Notes under the pieces: generated by a model
What the model saw: only the letters and a program-made list of their open reading frames with translations
What the model was told of the DNA's origin: nothing
The model's database searches: none
Assembly (NCBI GenBank): GCA_963995505.1
Contig: OZ023190.1
Coordinates: 1,612,001 to 1,676,000, forward strand
DNA length: 64,000 nucleotides
Direction of reading: 5' to 3'
Source: Hypericum androsaemum
Lineage: Eukaryota; Streptophyta; Magnoliopsida; Malpighiales; Hypericaceae
Program-made: the position numbers and the translations under genes
Part shown: positions 34,045 through 44,409 of the stretch, piece after piece
How positions within the stretch are numbered: position 1 is the first letter of the stretch
Layout: every line of letters begins with the position of its first letter

Positions 34045-34444
34045 TAAAATAAATTAGAGGGATGTTGGCTTACGGTTTGCAAATATAGAAGATTTTTGAA
34101 TATATTTAAACAAATTCGAGAGGATAGAGAATAATTTTTCTAAATTTTTTATTATAAAAATGCCCCCAACTGTAATAGGGAAAAAATATGAAAAAAACTC
34201 ATATATTCTATGGTGATAATTCTCATGTAAAATTTTTATTTCAAATTTATTTTAAAATCATTTTCGTATAGCAGGAAACAATAGATTTCTTGATGTCCAA
34301 ATTTCTTGCGAGGGCCTAACAACAACTGAAGGAGGCAAGGGTGTTGGAGAATACTCCGTATGAAGTGAAAGATCGTTGGACTCAATTTATAAGTGTGAAA
34401 TAACTATTTAAAGTTATAAGAAAGGGGAACATCCGCAGACTGAT

Positions 34445-36808
34445 TTAGAAGGTGGTGCTCATAAATGAGTTTGGCTCTGGAGGAACAGGAACTGGAATTG
34501 CTCCTTCAAGCATTTGTGTAACTTTCTTCATGGGAGGCCTTAAAGATGGATCCTGTTGAATGCACCATATGGCTATCTTCACAAATTTCTCCACCCTCTT
34601 CATGTCAGCCGTCGCCTCCTCGTCTTCTTCGACTAGTAGGTGAAGTGATCCGTCCCTGTAGCAATCGCTCGCCCAATCCGAGAGTACGATCCTGTTCTCT
34701 GACTCCATCTCGAGTTCGACGCTCTTTCTGCAGGTTATCAGCTCCAGCAGTACTATGCCAAAGCTGTACACATCGACTTTCACCGTGACAGGCATTCTGC
34801 TGTACCACTCGGGAGCCAGATACCCTTTCGTTCCCCTGATTCTCGTTGTAGTCCGTGTTTGATCTATTTTCATGAACTTTGAGAGACCAAAGTCCGAGAT
34901 CTTTGCTGTCAGGGATTCATCTAAAAGGATGTTCTGGGGCTTGATGTCGCAGTGGATGATCGCGGTGCTACATTCTTCATGGAGATAGAGTAGCCCTCTC
35001 GCTATTCCGAAAGCAATTTGGACTCTGCTGTACCATCTTGGCCTGAAATCGCCAAAGAGGTAGCTGGCCAGAGAGCCATTGCTCATATACTCATAAACTA
35101 GAAGTTTCCTCTGCTCTTCATCACAGTATCCATGGAGTTGAACTAAGTTCCTGTGATTTGTTCTGCCAATGATCCTTACTTCAGTTTTGAACTCATTCTC
35201 ATCTTGCCGTTCAATCCTGTCTAGCTTCTTGACAGCAACAATGGCATCCTCATCCGGAAGGAACCCTTTGTAAACTGTTCCAAAGCCACCGCTTCCAACT
35301 TCTTCCTTGAATCCTTTTGTGGCTGCTTCCAATTCCTTGTAGGTGAAGAATCGAAGATTTGAGGCTGACACAGGGTTGAGTGTCTCCACCTTTACTCGGT
35401 CCTTTCTTCTACGATTCTTAGCAATCAAACAAAGTATATTAAGGAAGCCAGAGCTACCTAAAAGGATTGATCCAATGATAATCAGTGTTGATTGATCTTT
35501 TCTCTTCGTCTTTTCTGGTAGAGAATTTACCTTCCTCACTTTAAGCAATGCTTTTCCTCCTTCATCTGAACTAGTTCTTCCATTCGAGAGTGGCATTCTC
35601 TTCATCCAACATTTTCCATCTCCAAACTCCGCAGCAGCACAGTAACAATCGTCCAAGCAAGCCTGTCTGCACCAATCTTCCGTCTGCGAGCTGAACATGG
35701 CATAATCAGAGCCGGGCCAATTCGTGTTTGGCATCTCAATGATCTTGAAAAGATCTGAGTTGTCTTGAGGAGTACTAGCACACGTCTGCAAAACGAAGCT
35801 CGGCTTGCAACCTAGGCGCTCATCCTGGGGATCCAAGAAATCATAATTAGGCGGACACAAGCAAATTGGTTTAGAGTCATTCATACTGCAGTAACTGTTG
35901 AGACCACAAGCTCCACTCCCGGTTGCTCCGTCGATGCTCGTACAGATATTTGATGGTATAAGTGACAAAGTAGACCAAGCCATTGGCCAGGTTCCACTTG
36001 AGGAACCCGTTTTCGGGTATACATATTGCCTGAACACCCCATCGTAATCAAGGATCGCCCTCTGGTAAAATCTATCTGTTGATGCAGCGTTTGATGTTAC
36101 ATAATTAAGTATGCTGCCATTCTGAGATGCAAGGAATATGTAGCCAGATTGGTTAAAGATGACTTGATATCCGTTGTTTGTTGAAGTGGTCCAGTATGCA
36201 TAGTTGTTGTCGGTGAATGGATAATCAGTAGTATACATGACAAGGTTCCCATCGGTCTGCAATATAAACTTGAATCTGCCATGGGAGTAATTCGTCTGCG
36301 TGTAGCGCGCAATGAGAGTTCCATCTTGATTCAATCTCTGAGTTGGCAATATGGTGTCTGTTGGATGATCAAAGCTCTGCCACAAGTTACCCGCATCGCT
36401 GCTCGCAAGTACGAAATTCCCGGTATCGAGCATGGCTGCATAGGAGACACCAGCGCCAACAGGAGAAGCAGCCCAAGTTTGGTTGCCTGATGGGTCTCTA
36501 AGCACCAGCCCTCCCGTTGCTGTAACCTGAGCTGTGGAACCACTTTGGACCAAAGTGTTCCTATTAGCTGACCAGACAATAGTCCTGTCAGGAATCTTGT
36601 TGAACCAGATGGCTAACAAGAAGCCATTGTGGACCTCCTGGAATCCGAATGCGAAATCTCCGGACGGCGAAAGCCAGTAAGTAGAGTTCCCCTTTGTTGC
36701 TGTTAGGGATGATCCTAGAGATATATTATGAGGTTGTGAAGTGGCAGGAATTGACAAAATGAGAATGACAGAAAAGCACAGAAGGCAGTGTATAGGAATG
36801 GCTTCCAT
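34445..36808 (-). CDS. G-type lectin S-receptor-like Ser/Thr kinase, RLK1/LECRK type (copy E, intact)
   Basis: Single-exon gene of 787 residues from the ATG at 36808, the start shared with sister genes; an ATG 17 codons upstream is open but lies in the conserved leader and close to the TATA box, so I reject it. Order: signal peptide 1-25, lectin domain, EGF-like segment (CGLNSYCSM), PAN domain (WCRQACLDDCYC), membrane segment (TLIIIGSILLGSSGFLNILC), kinase with GSGGFG, VAVKK, HCDIKPQN, DFGLSK, APEW. Non-RD kinase as in A and D. The extracellular half from EGF to PAN is nearly the same as in copy D, while the membrane segment resembles copies B and C more. That mosaic suggests unequal exchange or gene conversion. 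The C-terminus ends NSFMSTTF. Confidence 0.93.
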   Translation of the reverse strand: MEAIPIHCLLCFSVILILSIPATSQPHNISLGSSLTATKGNSTYWLSPSGDFAFGFQEVHNGFLLAIWFNKIPDRTIVWSANRNTLVQSGSTAQVTATGGLVLRDPSGNQTWAASPVGAGVSYAAMLDTGNFVLASSDAGNLWQSFDHPTDTILPTQRLNQDGTLIARYTQTNYSHGRFKFILQTDGNLVMYTTDYPFTDNNYAYWTTSTNNGYQVIFNQSGYIFLASQNGSILNYVTSNAASTDRFYQRAILDYDGVFRQYVYPKTGSSSGTWPMAWSTLSLIPSNICTSIDGATGSGACGLNSYCSMNDSKPICLCPPNYDFLDPQDERLGCKPSFVLQTCASTPQDNSDLFKIIEMPNTNWPGSDYAMFSSQTEDWCRQACLDDCYCAAAEFGDGKCWMKRMPLSNGRTSSDEGGKALLKVRKVNSLPEKTKRKDQSTLIIIGSILLGSSGFLNILCLIAKNRRRKDRVKVETLNPVSASNLRFFTYKELEAATKGFKEEVGSGGFGTVYKGFLPDEDAIVAVKKLDRIERQDENEFKTEVRIIGRTNHRNLVQLHGYCDEEQRKLLVYEYMSNGSLASYLFGDFRPRWYSRVQIAFGIARGLLYLHEECSTAIIHCDIKPQNILLDESLTAKISDFGLSKFMKIDQTRTTTRIRGTKGYLAPEWYSRMPVTVKVDVYSFGIVLLELITCRKSVELEMESENRIVLSDWASDCYRDGSLHLLVEEDEEATADMKRVEKFVKIAIWCIQQDPSLRPPMKKVTQMLEGAIPVPVPPEPNSFMSTTF

Positions 36809-36857
36809 GCTTAGTTGTGTTTTGGCTTTGGATTGCTGAGTTGTCTTTAGAAAACCC

Positions 36858-36881
36858 ACTTATATTTATATAAAAATGGAG
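36858..36881 (-). promoter_or_regulatory. TATA box of receptor kinase E
   Basis: The minus strand reads TTTATATAAATATAAGTGGG ending about 50-70 bp before the ATG at 36808, followed by the array leader GTTTTCTAAAGACAACTCAG. Confidence 0.6.
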
Positions 36882-36929
36882 AATGGAATATGATGTCTAT
36901 ACTTGGACAATTCAAATAGAGCAAATACT

Positions 36930-38110
36930 GAGAGTTAGACCTTGACTATTTGGCTCCTGCAGTGCAACTTACTCCATTTGTGGAATGACCCAGTCAACCC
37001 ATGACTATGGAAAACCGAAAGGCTGACGTGTTGAATTAATGTGTCTTTATGGAGTAAGTTGGTACGCTTAAGACCCAGAATCAAAGTCTTCATTTTTTTT
37101 AAAGTTGAAGGATGTCGATCGGGAAATAAATAATTTCTTTTGTGTTAGTCTAGTATGAACTGTCGTTCACGACCGTGGTTTAGTTATTTTTAAAGCCAGT
37201 TCTCTCACTTTCGAATGCCGAGCAATGTCTTACCTGCAGTTTCGTCTGATTCGGCATCCCTTACTTTATTTTAACATCATATCCCCTTAATCGTGATATG
37301 AGTTTAGTGGAACACGAAAAAATTATATTTACCAAATTTTAACATATATTAACATATAACAGTATCTAGCAATGAACGACTCCTTTTTTTTTCTTTCCAA
37401 TAATCCCGTTCCAAAGAAAAAGAGAAGAAAAGAAAAAAAAAATTACATGAAAATCATCCCGTAAAAGAGTCCCTTGCTAATCCTCATGCTAGAAACTTAG
37501 GAAATCCAAAAGGTACTAAGCTAGTTCCCCTTCCATAAGCGTCCCTACTTGGGACCTGATAACTAACCTATTTCTTGCCACTCCGAAATAAAATTCGTTG
37601 CGATATCTTTGTAACAGTCTGTTAATTTTTTTGGTTGTTTCGTGTAGACTGTTCTTCCTCCGCAAGATCTCTCATTTCTGACCCGAAAAGAGTGATATTA
37701 TTTGCAAAGTATCTTCTTCAACAGACTCTGCGACTTCACACTCAAGAAGCTAGCCCCATCTTTAGTATCACCTTGTTAGCCTAATAGACTCATGAGAGCA
37801 GTATTTCTCGTCGCTTCGTGATATGTGACACCAAAGCGAAATTCTCTTGTTCTGTTCTAACATTCTAGCAATGATCGACTCCAGTACGCAAAATCGAGAA
37901 AATTTAGGGGATTCGAATTCTGCTATCCAGACAATCAGACCTTGACCAACTGGCACCTGCAGTGCAACTTCCTCCATTGGTGTGAATGACCCAGCCAACC
38001 CATGACCACGGGAAACCGAAAGGCCGACGTGTTGACTTAATGTCTCTTCTGGAAGAAGTTGATAGACTCAGTGTCAAAGTCTACAATTTTTAAAAGTTCA
38101 ATAACGTTGA
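36930..38110. repeat. Upstream region of copy E with the repeated upstream block twice
   Basis: The block CAGTGCAACTTACTCCAT..GGAATGACCCAGTCAACCCA occurs at 36930-37062 and again at 37924-38050. Each is followed by GACGTGTTGA and a TTTTAAAGTT(C/G)A segment. Between them lies unrelated AT-rich sequence (about 37200-37860). No gene. Confidence 0.55.
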
Positions 38111-38684
38111 TCAGGAAATAAATAATTTCTTTTGAAGTTCGTGGAGGATTCTATGTATGAACTTATCGTAAGCATTGTTTCATGCCCGTGTTTAGTTTGT
38201 ATTTAAAACTAGGACTCTCACTTTCCATCACTTAGCATATTCAGTTCCATCTGCATCCCTTACCTTTGTTTTTAAACAACGGATGTCTACTTAAAAATTA
38301 ATCCCCACTCAAGCTAGATGAAATTACAAAAGACGAAAAAAGTTTTAATGTAATTAATATCGTTTATGCATTTGAATTTGTTTTTGTTTCTCTACCTTTT
38401 ACACACACAAGTCCCTGTTTTGATTATGTTGATTGAAAGTGCCGATAAACTGATTATGGGATGTAGAGGAGCTCTTGATGTGATAAACTACAGATTGCAA
38501 CTTTTTTTTAATAAGATGTACAAAATATCCAATATACCGTATTAAAATATTTATATTTTCTCATATCTTCTGCCCTTAAACCTGCGTACAAAAATAGTTA
38601 TGTACGTAACTTGACTTGATCTTATATACCATTTTTCTTTCTCCTACTGTCCTACAGCAACGAGCTCACACTTGGACCTAATTT
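38111..38684. other. AT-rich spacer
   Basis: No gene or element ends seen. The segment near 38540-38600 (ATTTTCTCATAT..CCTTAAACCTG) matches 16930-16965 upstream of copy A. Confidence 0.45.
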
Positions 38685-38830
38685 CAGTGCCAGCCAGCAA
38701 GTAGGGTTCCCCTTTGTTGCTGTAGGGGATGAACCTAGAGATATATTATGAGATTGTGAAGTTGCAGGAATTTGACAAAAAGAGAAGCACAAATAAGCAT
38801 AGGAAAGGCTTCCTTTGATTAGGCTATTTT
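38685..38830 (-). pseudogene. Orphan signal-peptide piece of a lectin receptor kinase (F1)
   Basis: The minus strand reads PATSQSHNISLGSS followed by TATKGNPTCWL and then leaves the family at about 38690. The start codon region is damaged (sisters ATGGAAGCC; here AAAGGAAGCC) and a few residues of the signal peptide are missing. The gene body, expected to its left, has been deleted. Its breakpoint falls in the same TGCTGGCTGG stretch where copy G has a 10-bp deletion. Confidence 0.75.
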
Positions 38831-39224
38831 TTAAGAAGATATGGTATTCAGTGTCGAGTACTGTGGATCTCAATTTAGGAAGAAGCTCTTGTAATAGTAT
38901 CTTTTGCATTCGTAAGACTTGAAAACTGAAACTTTCTTAATTGAATCCAGTTTGGTAATTGAATGCTGATATCCTTGTACACAAGAAAAATGTTGATCAT
39001 TTTTCCATTAGTTTTAATTATGGGAACACCCAAAAAAGTAAAATGTTTCCTTCGAAATTTCTAAGTTGATTTCAAGATGATTGGACTTGTGCGTATGAGA
39101 TGGTTCAAGGAAATAAATGCAAGATGATATGAGTTGTGCGTATGAGACGGTTCAAGTAAGCATTTCATCTGTCATCTGATGAAGACTTCAAAGAGTAAAT
39201 TATTCTTCATGAACATAACTCAGA
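38831..39224. repeat. Upstream repeat of the F/G receptor-kinase subtype (GTGCGTATGAGA repeat, copy 1)
   Basis: ATTTCTAAGTTGATTTCAAG, ACTTGTGCGTATGAGATGG and TTGTGCGTATGAGACGG occur here. The same block lies at 41195-41335, 41515-41660 and 50905-51035. Non-coding. Confidence 0.6.
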
Positions 39225-39709
39225 GAGGTAAGAACATCAGAAAGGACAACCAGAAAGGAAATCGGACCAAACTTCAGACTAAAAAATATTATCTCTAAAA
39301 TAGAAAATACCGTATAACTAGGGTGGAAAACAACTTTCCATAAAGAAATGGAAATGCAGAGAAATTGTTCTAGAGAATAGACAAAATAAACAGAGCCGCA
39401 AGTCTAATAATAAAACAGCAAGCAAGAAACAACTGAAATTTTATAAATAAGCATACAACATAGAGACTCACTTGATAAAATAAAGGCGCAAACGTTGAAC
39501 ATAGAGTACCTAACAACTGTGAGTGTCCTCGTGACAAAAGGTAATTTGACCTAATGATACAAAGCATAGAGAAGAATTGACGATAGTTCAGGGTTCAACG
39601 ATTGTGTAATTTGGTCGGGGGAGGAGGAGACAATTGAGAGCGGCTTTAGAGCTGCTGACGTGGACGGAGGCGAGGTGAGCAACGTGCATATAAATTTAGT
39701 ACAAGGAGT
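39225..39709. other. 3' flank of F2, sister of the flank of copy G
   Basis: Matches 47695-48500 except for two insertions present there (a hAT-like element and a LINE tail). It therefore preserves the empty sites. GAGCTGCTGACGTGGACGGA at 39650 is the tag shared by all array 3' flanks. Confidence 0.65.
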
Positions 39710-39714
39710 GTACT

Positions 39715-39770
39715 ATTTCTAGGAGGTCCAGGGTTCAAACCCTAGCGTGGTGTAAAAAATTTACGTTTGG
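39715..39770 (+). other. Short tRNA/SINE-like segment replacing the last codons of F2
   Basis: AGGTCCAGGGTTCAAACCCT carries a good pol III B box (GGTTCAAACCC). It lies between flank sequence and the receptor-kinase 3' end, where sisters have the last few codons. It is too short for a tRNA gene and no matching acceptor or anticodon arm is present. Confidence 0.4.
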
Positions 39771-40375
39771 ATCTGGAGGAGCAGAAATTGGAATGGGTCC
39801 TTCAAACATTTGAATAACTTTCTTCATGGGAGGCCTTAAAGATGGATCCTGATGAATGCACCATATGGCTATCTTCACAAATTTCTCCACCCTCTTCATG
39901 TCATCCGTCGCCTCCTGGTCTTTCTCCACTGGTAGGTGAAGTGATACATCTCGAGTTCGACGCTCTTTCTGCAGGTTATCAGCTCCAGCAGTACAATGCC
40001 GAAGCTATACACATCGACTTTGACTGTGATGGGCAAGTTCAGGAACCATTCGGGAGCCAGGTACCCTTTCGTTCCCCTGATTGTCGTTATAGTCCGTGTT
40101 TGATCTACTTTCATGAACTTTGAGAGACCAAAGTCCGAGATCTTTGCTTTCAGGGATTCGTCCAAAATGATGTTCTGGGGCTTGGTGTCGCAGTGGATGA
40201 TCGCCGTGCTGCATTCCTCGTGGAGATAGAGAAGCCCTTTCGCTATGCCGAAAGCGATTTGGACCCTGCTGTACCACCTCGGCCTGGAATCTCCAAACAG
40301 GAAGCCCGCCAGAGAACCATTGCTCATAAACGCGTAGACTAGAACTCTTTGCAGTTCTTCATTATCCAAGTTCAA
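39735..40375 (-). pseudogene. Orphan kinase end of a lectin receptor kinase (F2)
   Basis: Only the second half of the kinase domain is left: [20 protein letters not shown], then [14 protein letters not shown] (Lys of HCDIKPQN kept but Ile to Thr), [23 protein letters not shown] deletion then removes the ENRIVLSDW stretch and shifts frame; the end resumes as [18 protein letters not shown] and finishes at PDPN where a foreign segment follows. Everything 5' of about 40375 is gone, and the sequence beyond is not related. Its upstream repeat survives at 41160-41660, so a deletion of the first two thirds of the gene is likely. Confidence 0.8.
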
Positions 40376-40905
40376 GAGGCAACCTAAGAAAATACAAAGA
40401 GATCAGAGAGCCTAAGAAGAACACGCCTAATCAGTCGCAACCCCACCCACCCACATTACAGTAAATGTCCGAGAAACTGGGTAGTGAAACAAAGGAAGCC
40501 CAGGCCCCGAGGGAGGCGACGGCCTCAGTCAGTCCAGGAGGCGGAATCAGAAACACCTCTGATAGGTGAAAAAGTGGCGACTGAATTACGAAGCTTATAT
40601 TCAAGGCCAGCGAAATTTGAAGGGAAATTAACAATCTCAACCGGAAGATTGGTCCTCTCGAAAATTCACCTTCGTGTGAGTTGGGGGCTGAGCCGGAAGA
40701 TTATTTCGTTCATGGACTAATGTTAAAATAATAGCTATCTAATTAGGATGACTCTTTAGATAGGCTATTATATTTCGTTCACTTAAGAAAAATGTGCTCG
40801 TGAGTACTAAACACAGACCATTTCAGTCTTTATTTTTGAATAAATAAAATTTTACTTGTTAAAAAAATACACGTGTACTATAATACTATTTCCTAGTATC
40901 GAGTC
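40376..40905. other. Spacer, no gene seen
   Basis: Unrelated to the array flanks. A GC-richer part at 40430-40620 is open in short frames only. No element ends found. Confidence 0.4.
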
Positions 40906-41020
40906 AGTATGTTGTCTCTTATTAATTATGCACTTTTGTGTTGTTGGCCGTTGTTTCTTATTAATTATGCAATTTTGTTTTGTTGGTCGTTGTTTCTTAT
41001 TAATTATGCATTTTTTTATG
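40906..41020 (+). repeat. Tandem repeat, about 45-bp unit, three copies
   Basis: TTATTAATTATGCA followed by CTTTTGTGTTGTTGG(C/T)CGTTGTTTC repeats three times with few changes (TGCAC, TGCAA and TGCAT variants). Non-coding. Confidence 0.75.
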
Positions 41021-41159
41021 CATTCAAATTCGAGCATTTTTGAATGCTACTTATGAGTTAACTCTTCCAATGATATCTTTTATATTCGTATAGTTTAAAT
41101 TTAAGATCTTCTTAAATGAATCTAAATTCTTTACTACTTGTATCTAACTCTTATTAGAA

Positions 41160-41660
41160 ATTGTAGACCATTTCTCCGTGAGTTGCGATCACTGGACCAC
41201 CCAAAAAGCAAAATGCTTCTTTTGAAATTTCAAATTTCTAAGTTGATTTCAAGATGGTTGGGTTTGTGCGTAGGATGGTTCAAGGAAATAAATGCATTAT
41301 TATTGGACTTGTGTGTATGAGACGGTTCAAGTCGAGTCAGTGTGTTGTTGGCCGTAGTGTCTAGTTAATTATGCATTTTTTTATTCTTTTAGTCAAAGTC
41401 GAGAATTCTCGAACCATACTTATGGGTCAGTTTTCCTAATAATATTTTTAATATTTGTGAAGTTTAAAAATTTCAAACATCATTAAATGAAAAATCTAGA
41501 CCATTTCTCCACGAGTTTCGATTACGGGACCACCCAAAAAGTATAATGCTTCTTTTGAAATTTTTAAGTTGATTTCAAGATGATTGGACTTGTGCGTATG
41601 AGATGGTTCAAGGAAATAAATGCATATTGGACCTGTGCGTATGAGACAGTTTGGACTGAT
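41160..41660. repeat. Upstream repeat of F/G subtype (copies 2 and 3)
   Basis: Two tandem copies of CCACCCAAAAAG..TGCTTCTTTTGAAATTT, GATTTCAAGATG and GTGCGTA(TGA)GATGGTTCAA lie at 41190-41335 and 41525-41655. Related copies are at 38831 and 50905. Confidence 0.6.
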
Positions 41661-41760
41661 TCTTGTTGGCTCCCTCTACTTTTTTTGTATGTTTTAGGTT
41701 TGGTCATTTAGGTGTTATAGTGGCTAAACAATTTAGTGTGTTTATATCCACAATTCAAAA

Positions 41761-44400
41761 TGTTAAGAATTCAACAATTTTGAGAACAAAATGCGCAAAG
41801 AACACAGACACAAGAGATTACGTGGCTCGGCCTAATGTTTATGTCCACGGGGAGAAATGAGAACTTTTATTGATGCATCCGAGTCACAAAACCATAAAAA
41901 TCTTTGGGTAATACGTCCTTATATAATAGACGAACCCTTGAAGTACAGGAAACCTATTTAGGTCGTCCTAGGAGTCCAAAACAAGAGCCCGAGCAAAACA
42001 AGAAAATTCTCGCAGTGCACCGTAGCGGCCGCTAGGCCCAACTGATTTTTACCATTTGCTTCTTTTCTCGACACTTCCAAACAATCTCCACATTGGCTAG
42101 AAAATATCTCTTGCAAAGAAATATGAAGCTCAACCCGAACTTTAATAAACTCCACTTTGATGAAACACTGCCCATGAAGAACTAAGAGAACTCGCGAAAC
42201 TAAACCGACTCTACTGACTTCACCTCAAACTATGGATAACCGCCATCAACAAGACTGTCTCAGCTTTCTCTCCTCCTTTTGTTCAATCATTTGAAGCCAG
42301 CCCCTAAGCTCGAGCCTCCGAGCTTGCTTGGCCTATTTTCTCCAACCTCCGTCGAACCCCAAGCAAGTCCACCTGCTGAAGCAACCTTGTGATTAATAGG
42401 TACACCCTCTATTTTTGGTCAGCCCTATGATCTGCAACCTCGAACTGCTTCTCTGCTGGACCTTCTTGCCTCAAACCAATGCTACGTGTCATAGCATACA
42501 AAGGCCAACCTTTTGTTCCACCAAGTAGAACCCTCGACATGCCACGAACTCCACCGTTTGGCCTTGAGTGAGATACCCGATTCGCCCGTGGTGTTACCAA
42601 CAGCTTCGCATGCCCAATACCAAACCTACCCAACACTTTTGATTTGCACGTCCTTTTAGACAACCATAACGGGGCCCAGCTAACAGTGCTTCTCTGAGAC
42701 AACCATGGCTCTTTGCCAACCATGCCTCCACGAAATAGCCATAGCTTGCCATCCATGTCTCTGCGAATTCTAACTACACTCAAACCATCTATGTCAAGCA
42801 TTTGCTTCCTCATACAAATCAGCCTCATATGACATGAGATTTTCTCCTCTCCATCGGAACACAAAGATGTGACTCCACCTACAATAGTGCCCCCACTAAC
42901 TTGTAGGTATTTCTTGCATCTCTTTCACCCTTCATCACCACTATAGCATCCTTCTTCACCTCAATTAGCCCCCTACAATTTTATAGCCATACCCGCTACA
43001 ATCTAAGGCTCCTAATGAGAAATTCCTCTCCAACTTTGGAATATGCCTAACCTCACACAACTTCCTTTCAACACCATCCCACATCTTGATCCGGATATCA
43101 CCTATGCCAGTAATTTTATAAGCAGAACTATCACCCATAGTTACCATAGCTGAATCAACGAACTTGTAAGTGTCGAACCACTCTCTCTTGGACGTCATGT
43201 GAAAGGAACAAGCACTATCTAAAATCCAGGAATCAGAGTGCTTTGGACCTGATAAAATAAAAAGACAGTCACCATCCGACCCGTCCGAATAAGAGGCCAC
43301 ATTCATGAAACCCGATCTTTTTCTCTCGCGATCCCGAGTTCTTCTCGGATAATCCTTCTTCACGTGCCCTTTTTCTCCTACTCGAAGCAATTTTCTTTGA
43401 ACCTCGTTGACCACGACTTAGATCCTTTTCCATCTTTTTCTCGACGATCATGGCTACCCCTCACAACCAATCCTACTATTTGATCATCTCCGGTTTTCCT
43501 CCTTTGATAAAACCCTAGCAAAGAACTCGTAATATCCTCAAACACCAGAGACTCCTTTTCCCAAGTTAGAGTAGTAACCAAATTTTTATAGGAACCCGGT
43601 AAGAAATTCAGGAGCAACAATGTCTTGTCTTCGTACTCGAACTTCACATCAACCTTTCTCAAGTCACTCACAAGTTGACTGAAACCATTAATGTGTTGGC
43701 TCAATCCGAGCCCTCCTTCATCTTGAGCCCGTACAATCTTTGCTTAGGATAAAGCTTGTTCGACAAAGATTTAGACATATACATTGCCTCCAATTTCTTC
43801 CATACCTCAGCTGGTGACTCCTCATCCATGACATGATACATCACATCGTCCGCCAAGCATAAGCAAATTATCGCCACCGCCTTGGCCCCTATCTTCTTCC
43901 ACTCTTAATCCTCTATCTTCTCGGGCTTCTTCTCCAAGAGCGCGATGACCACCCCTTATTGCACGAGAAAATTCTTGACACGCCTTTGCCGTAACCCAAA
44001 ATTCAATGAACCATCGAACTTCACAGAAGCAAACTTTGCGCCGTCTGACATCCTCCAACCTTAGCTCTAATACAACTTATTAAGAATTCAGCAACTTCGA
44101 GAACAAAACATGCAAAGAACATGGACACAAGAGATTGAGTGATTCGGCCTAATGCTTACGTCCATGGAGGAAAGGAGAACTTTTATTGATGCATCCGAGT
44201 CACAAAGTCATACAAAACCCTTGGGTAATATGTCCTTATATAATTGACGAACCCTTGGAGTACAAGAAACCTATTTAGGTCGTCTTAGGAGTCCAAAACA
44301 AGAGCCCAAGCAAAAAAAAAATTTTTTTGCAGTGCACCCTAGCGGCTGCTAAGCCCAACTGATTTCCACCATTTGCTTTTTTTCTCGACACTTTTCAACA
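41761..44400 (-). mobile_element. Ty1-copia-type LTR element, internally deleted (gag-protease only)
   Basis: LTR copies of about 323 bp at 41761-42083 (3' LTR) and 44078-44400 (5' LTR) share GAGAACTTTTATTGATGCAT, GAACCTATTTAGGTCGT-type and CTAGCGGC(C/T)GCTA sequences. They run TG to CA on the minus strand at the left copy. Next to the 5' LTR a worn primer site TTGTATTAGAGC (44066-44077) resembles the initiator-Met tRNA site TGGTATCAGAGC. Before the 3' LTR, GTGGAGATTGT is a typical copia polypurine end. Flanks are CAAAA and AAAAA, so the 5-bp duplication is imperfect. Integrase, reverse transcriptase and RNase H are absent. Visible differences between the LTRs mean it is not recent. Confidence 0.85.
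42965..44055 (-). pseudogene. gag-protease of the copia element, broken
   Basis: The minus strand starts near 44050 with MSDGAKFASVKFDGSLNFG (gag N-terminus). It continues through CLADDVMYHVMDEESPAEVW and LLNFLPGSYKNLVTTLTWEK (UBN2-type gag), a worn zinc knuckle region (KGHVKKDYPRRT, missing cysteines) and a protease with WILDSACSFHMT, where Asp-Ser-Ala replaces the more usual Asp-Ser-Gly. Stops near 43980, 43910 and 43378, plus a frame change at about 43400, break it. Beyond 42965 only a vestige of the pre-integrase region (CHMRLICMRKQM near 42790-42850) can be made out. Confidence 0.8.
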
Positions 44401-44409
44401 AAAAATATA

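Larger units (their letters stand above)
31673..34141. mobile_element. Mutator-like TIR element (copy 3), host of two nested elements
   Basis: The left end GGAAAAAATTATTCTCTAGT and right end (reverse-complemented AGAAAAATTATTCTCTATCC) are inverted copies over roughly 100 bp. They share CGAATTTGTTTAAATATA and are flanked by a perfect 9-bp duplication AAATTTTTT (31664-31672 and 34142-34150). Inside are two complete younger elements with their own 9-bp duplications (32643-33546 and 33657-34044). Removing both leaves a host of about 1.16 kb. No transposase. A related left end occurs at 44410. Confidence 0.87.

Noticed and set aside
36808..36859. Upstream ATG adding 17 residues to receptor kinase E
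   Set aside because: It lies in the leader next to the TATA box; the sister genes start at the downstream ATG, which directly opens the signal peptide.
39715..39770. A tRNA gene
   Set aside because: Only a T-arm/B-box-like stretch is present; no acceptor stem or anticodon arm can be formed.
38685..40375. F1 and F2 as two halves of one pseudogene
   Set aside because: On the minus strand the N-terminal piece would lie downstream of the kinase piece; order and flanks show two different genes.
40906..41020. CRISPR-like array
   Set aside because: Plain tandem repeat with no unique spacers, in a plant genome.
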